NCBI RefSeq assembly: GCF_004322855.1
Contig: NZ_CP036402.1
Location: 4,558,001-4,622,000 of the forward strand
DNA from: Egibacter rhizosphaerae
GTDB lineage: Bacteria > Actinomycetota > Nitriliruptoria > Euzebyales > Egibacteraceae
Reading direction: 5' to 3'
DNA: 64,000 nt
Shown: positions 61,797 to 64,000 of the stretch, one piece after another
How positions within the stretch are numbered: position 1 is the first letter of the stretch
How the letters are laid out: every line of letters begins with the position of its first letter
The notes under the pieces: model-generated
Databases searched by the model: none
What the model saw: the letters and a program-made list of their open reading frames with translations, nothing else
Told to the model about the DNA's origin: nothing
Program-made: the position numbers and the translations under genes

Positions 61797-62984
61797 CTAG
61801 GGCTCGTACGGGTTCGCCCGGTCGGCGTGCTCGGGGTCCAGGCGCTCGGCGTCGTCCTCGGGGAACGAGATCGTCTCGGGATCACCGTCGGAGACGTACT
61901 TGCGACCCGGCTCCTCCTCGAGCCACTCGAGCCAGTGCTCCGACATGAAGGACGCATCGGGGCCGTCCGCGCCTCGCTGGGCGAGGATCCGCGGGATCCC
62001 GAGCGGGTCGAAGTCCTCCGCGAACGGCGAGGGGGCCGGATCCGACCCGACCAACAGGATGCCCTCGTGCTCGTACTCGATCCCGTCGTGGGCACCGGTA
62101 CGGGCAAGCTCCCGCTCCTCGGGCCAGACCCCGAGCGGCAGCGACATCGTCGCGACGTCGCCCCCGGGGACCACCTCGCGGATCTGCTCCGCACCCAGGG
62201 CGAGTTGGCGCTGCACCTCCTCGCTGTCGACCGTGCCCAGGTTCTGATGGCCGATCGTGTGGTTGCCGACCTCGAACCCGAGCTCGTGGAGCTCGGCGAA
62301 CATCTCCTGGCCCTGCTCAGGGTCGTCGAACCGCTTGTCGGTGACGTAGAAGGAGCCCACGGCGGGGAACTCGGGATGCTCCTCCCCGAAGTCCAGCATG
62401 ATGCCGACGGCGCTCTCGGGGTCCACCTCGCCGTCGTCGGTGCGGTCGAACTGCGTTGGCAGCGTGTCGTCGAACGTCAGCACGACCGGACTCCTGCCCG
62501 CGGGGATGTCGATCTCCCCGCGCACGAGATCGACCGTGCGGATGGGGTGGTAGCCGTGCTCGTGGAGGAACTCGAGTTCCTCCCGGAACGCCTCGGGGGT
62601 CATCTGCCACTCGTCGGCGGGCTCCTCCACGATCCCGTGGTACATGAGGACGGGGACGTGGCCCAGCTCGTTCGCCTCGACCTCCGCGGGGTCGGGGAGC
62701 TCGTTCCCGGCCGCGGCCTCCTCACCGTCGGAACCCTCGTCACGCTCGTCCGCCGCGTCCTCGTCGCGTTCAGGATCCGGGTCCGCGTCATCGGCGCGAT
62801 CCGAGGACTGTTCATCGTCCTCCGCGGCCTCCCCGTCGGCCTCGTCCCGACCGTCGTCGGACGAGTCGGTGGCTGGCGGCTCGGCCTCCCCCTCGGCCGG
62901 CTCGTCCTCAGCCCCGCCACACGCGGCGAGCCCGAAGGCCACGAGCACCATCGACAACATCAGCATGCCCGCACGAACGCCCAT
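61797..62984 (-). CDS. Polysaccharide deacetylase-like lipoprotein
   Basis: 395-aa secreted lipoprotein. Signal peptide with lipobox LAAC (Cys22). Residues 26-105 are a very acidic, Asp/Glu/Ala-rich linker. The NodB-like domain follows (VPVLMYHGIVEEP and motif 1 VVLTFDD at about 165-171, where Thr follows instead of Gly), and motif 2 GNHTIGH. Motif 3, usually RxPxG, reads SLPLG, so the catalytic-site Arg is missing. The metal triad Asp-His-His remains, so it may bind metal but its deacetylase activity is doubtful. It may act on peptidoglycan or another polysaccharide. ATG 62984. Confidence 0.85.
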   Translation of the reverse strand: MGVRAGMLMLSMVLVAFGLAACGGAEDEPAEGEAEPPATDSSDDGRDEADGEAAEDDEQSSDRADDADPDPERDEDAADERDEGSDGEEAAAGNELPDPAEVEANELGHVPVLMYHGIVEEPADEWQMTPEAFREELEFLHEHGYHPIRTVDLVRGEIDIPAGRSPVVLTFDDTLPTQFDRTDDGEVDPESAVGIMLDFGEEHPEFPAVGSFYVTDKRFDDPEQGQEMFAELHELGFEVGNHTIGHQNLGTVDSEEVQRQLALGAEQIREVVPGGDVATMSLPLGVWPEERELARTGAHDGIEYEHEGILLVGSDPAPSPFAEDFDPLGIPRILAQRGADGPDASFMSEHWLEWLEEEPGRKYVSDGDPETISFPEDDAERLDPEHADRANPYEP

Positions 62985-63111
62985 TGCGCCTCACACTCGA
63001 CCGACCGGTGCCCCCTGACCACCGCACGGTACCGCGAGCGAGGCATGCGGGCGCGCCAGCGCCCCTGTCCCCCGCCGCCCCGTCGAGCACCCTCGGGCCT
63101 CGAGCCCGCGA

Positions 63112-63615
63112 TCAATCCTCGCTCGGGGACTGCTCCAGGCAACGCAGGACCGCCAGGCCGTAGGCCTCGACGGCCAGCGGATGGACGACGGTCTCGTCTC
63201 CCTCCACCCAGAACCGGACGCGGAACCGCTCACCATCGCGCTCGAGCATGCGGAACCGCTCGCCCAGCGCTGCGCGCAGCTGGGCCTCGCGGGGCAACCA
63301 GACGACCTCGCGGAGCATGATCGCGTCGAGTCCCCACTCGACCGCGCCCCCGAACGTGATGACCTGCCCGGCAGGGGCCTCGGCGACGTCCACGCTCATG
63401 GGGCTGATGAGGAACGTGTGCTCGTCGAGGTCCGCATCGGGGACGACGAAGCGGTCACCGGTGATCGGTCGCCACGGGAGCCCGGCGTCGCGCAGCCGCT
63501 GGGCCAGGTCGACGGAGAGCAGCGGCTCACCGGCCGGCTCCCGGCCGCGGATGGCGCCTTCGTCGGTGACCACCCACTGGGAGAGGTCGAACGCGTGGTA
63601 CCCGAACTCGCTCAT
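63112..63615 (-). CDS. Protein of unknown function
   Basis: 167-aa soluble protein without membrane segment or signal peptide. Strand-rich, with FGYHAFDLSQWVVTDEGAIRG, RPITGDRFVVPDADLDEHTFLIS and a helical end VHPLAVEAYGLAVLRCLEQ. No known catalytic motif seen. The start at ATG 63615 is used (ATG 63621 is also possible). It follows the gltD-like gene on the same strand with a 70-nt gap. I do not recognise the family. Confidence 0.6.
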   Translation of the reverse strand: MSEFGYHAFDLSQWVVTDEGAIRGREPAGEPLLSVDLAQRLRDAGLPWRPITGDRFVVPDADLDEHTFLISPMSVDVAEAPAGQVITFGGAVEWGLDAIMLREVVWLPREAQLRAALGERFRMLERDGERFRVRFWVEGDETVVHPLAVEAYGLAVLRCLEQSPSED

Positions 63616-63685
63616 CACCATCCGAGCTTGCCCGGGCGGAGTTGTGGGCACTCGGGCACACGGGGCCGCGCGGGCGAGGTCGCGC

Positions 63686-64000
63686 TCAGCCCGATGGCAG
63701 GGTCGAGGCCTCGCCGACCAGGAACCGGTCGACCGACGAGGCGCAGAGCCGCCCCTCGTTGATCGCGTGCACCACGATCGACTGACCCATTCGCGCGTCC
63801 CCGCACGCGAACACGTCCGGAGCGGAGGTCCGGAAATCGTCGGCGCGCACGTTTCCGCGGTCGTCCTCGGGCAGGTCGAGCTGCTGGAGGAACGCGTCCC
63901 GCGCCGGACGCTCGAAGCCGATGGCCACGAGCACGAGGTCGGCGGGCAGCACCTGCTCGGTCCCGGGGATGGGGCCGAAGTCGGGCGGGCCTGACGTGTC
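63686..64000 (-). CDS. gltD: GltD-like glutamate synthase small subunit, 5' end outside window
   Basis: Last 104 codons of an FAD/NAD(P)-dependent oxidoreductase of the GltD type. Seen: LPADLVLVAIGFERP and DVFACGDARMGQSIVVHAINEGR, which is the FAD-binding ATGD-like C-terminal block of glutamate synthase beta. The protein would supply NADPH electrons to GltB; gltB should lie to the right of the window, but that is inference. Confidence 0.88.
   Translation of the reverse strand, partial: DTSGPPDFGPIPGTEQVLPADLVLVAIGFERPARDAFLQQLDLPEDDRGNVRADDFRTSAPDVFACGDARMGQSIVVHAINEGRLCASSVDRFLVGEASTLPSG

Overview
The window is a 64-kb, very GC-rich, gene-dense piece of a bacterial chromosome from an actinobacterium. 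Gene order is the strongest clue. Read from right to left, dnaE, hisD-C-B-H-A-F-I, trpE-C-B-A, lgt, an ANTAR response regulator (pdtaR type), polA, rpsA, coaE and uvrB are all present. As I recall it, they lie close together in the same general order on the Mycobacterium tuberculosis chromosome. The PriA-like HisA and the frequent GTG/TTG starts overlapping upstream stops also fit Actinomycetota. Acidic secreted proteins and an acidic S1 tail hint at a halotolerant or haloalkaliphilic lineage (Nitriliruptoria or Euzebyales would fit), but this is inference. No rRNA, insertion sequence, prophage, CRISPR array or replication origin was seen.

Layout. 1-1240: 5' part of uvrB. 1333-2748: acyltransferase. 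2764-12750: a ten-gene, minus-strand molybdenum hydroxylase (form II CO-dehydrogenase-like) operon, read coxS-coxL-coxM-aldehyde dehydrogenase-coxD-coxE-xdhC(N)-xdhC(C)-mocA-coxG, with a good sigma70-like promoter at 12797-12825. 13022-14334: two small membrane proteins, one with a long coiled coil. 14463-15479: moaA. 15539-17192: a three-gene overlapping unit (a CC-containing small protein, a protein ending in Cys-Cys, and an ArsA-like ATPase) just downstream of the CstA transporter (17284-19023). 19147-25496: a gene of unknown function, coaE, rpsA, polA. 25841-31415: a branched-chain amino-acid-type ABC transporter (binding lipoprotein on +, livF-G-M-H on -). 31615-32716: pdtaR-type regulator, a coiled-coil partner and tRNA-Leu(CAA). 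32810-35330: UbiA-like protein, SRPBCC/SDR fusion and a small membrane protein. 35311-49318: trp and his biosynthesis, interrupted by one MFS gene on the other strand. 49484-51040: hutH. 51185-53022: LON-domain protein with a 26-bp tandem repeat at its 3' end, and lgt. 53023-54908: a penicillin-binding protein broken by one frameshift in a G tract. 55094-57835: a GGDEF-EAL protein. 58064-61612: dnaE. 61797-62984: deacetylase-like lipoprotein. 63112-64000: an unknown gene and the 3' end of a gltD-like gene.

How the genes work together. moaA (Moco synthesis), mocA (cytidylylation to MCD), the XdhC pair and CoxD/E/G (maturation) all serve the molybdenum hydroxylase CoxSLM. The his and trp genes are translationally coupled, and HisA is predicted to act in both pathways because no trpF is seen. 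Lgt would lipidate the two lipoproteins here. The most interesting candidate for an undescribed system is the CstA-linked trio at 15539-17192: an ArsA-type ATPase with two thiol-rich small partners.
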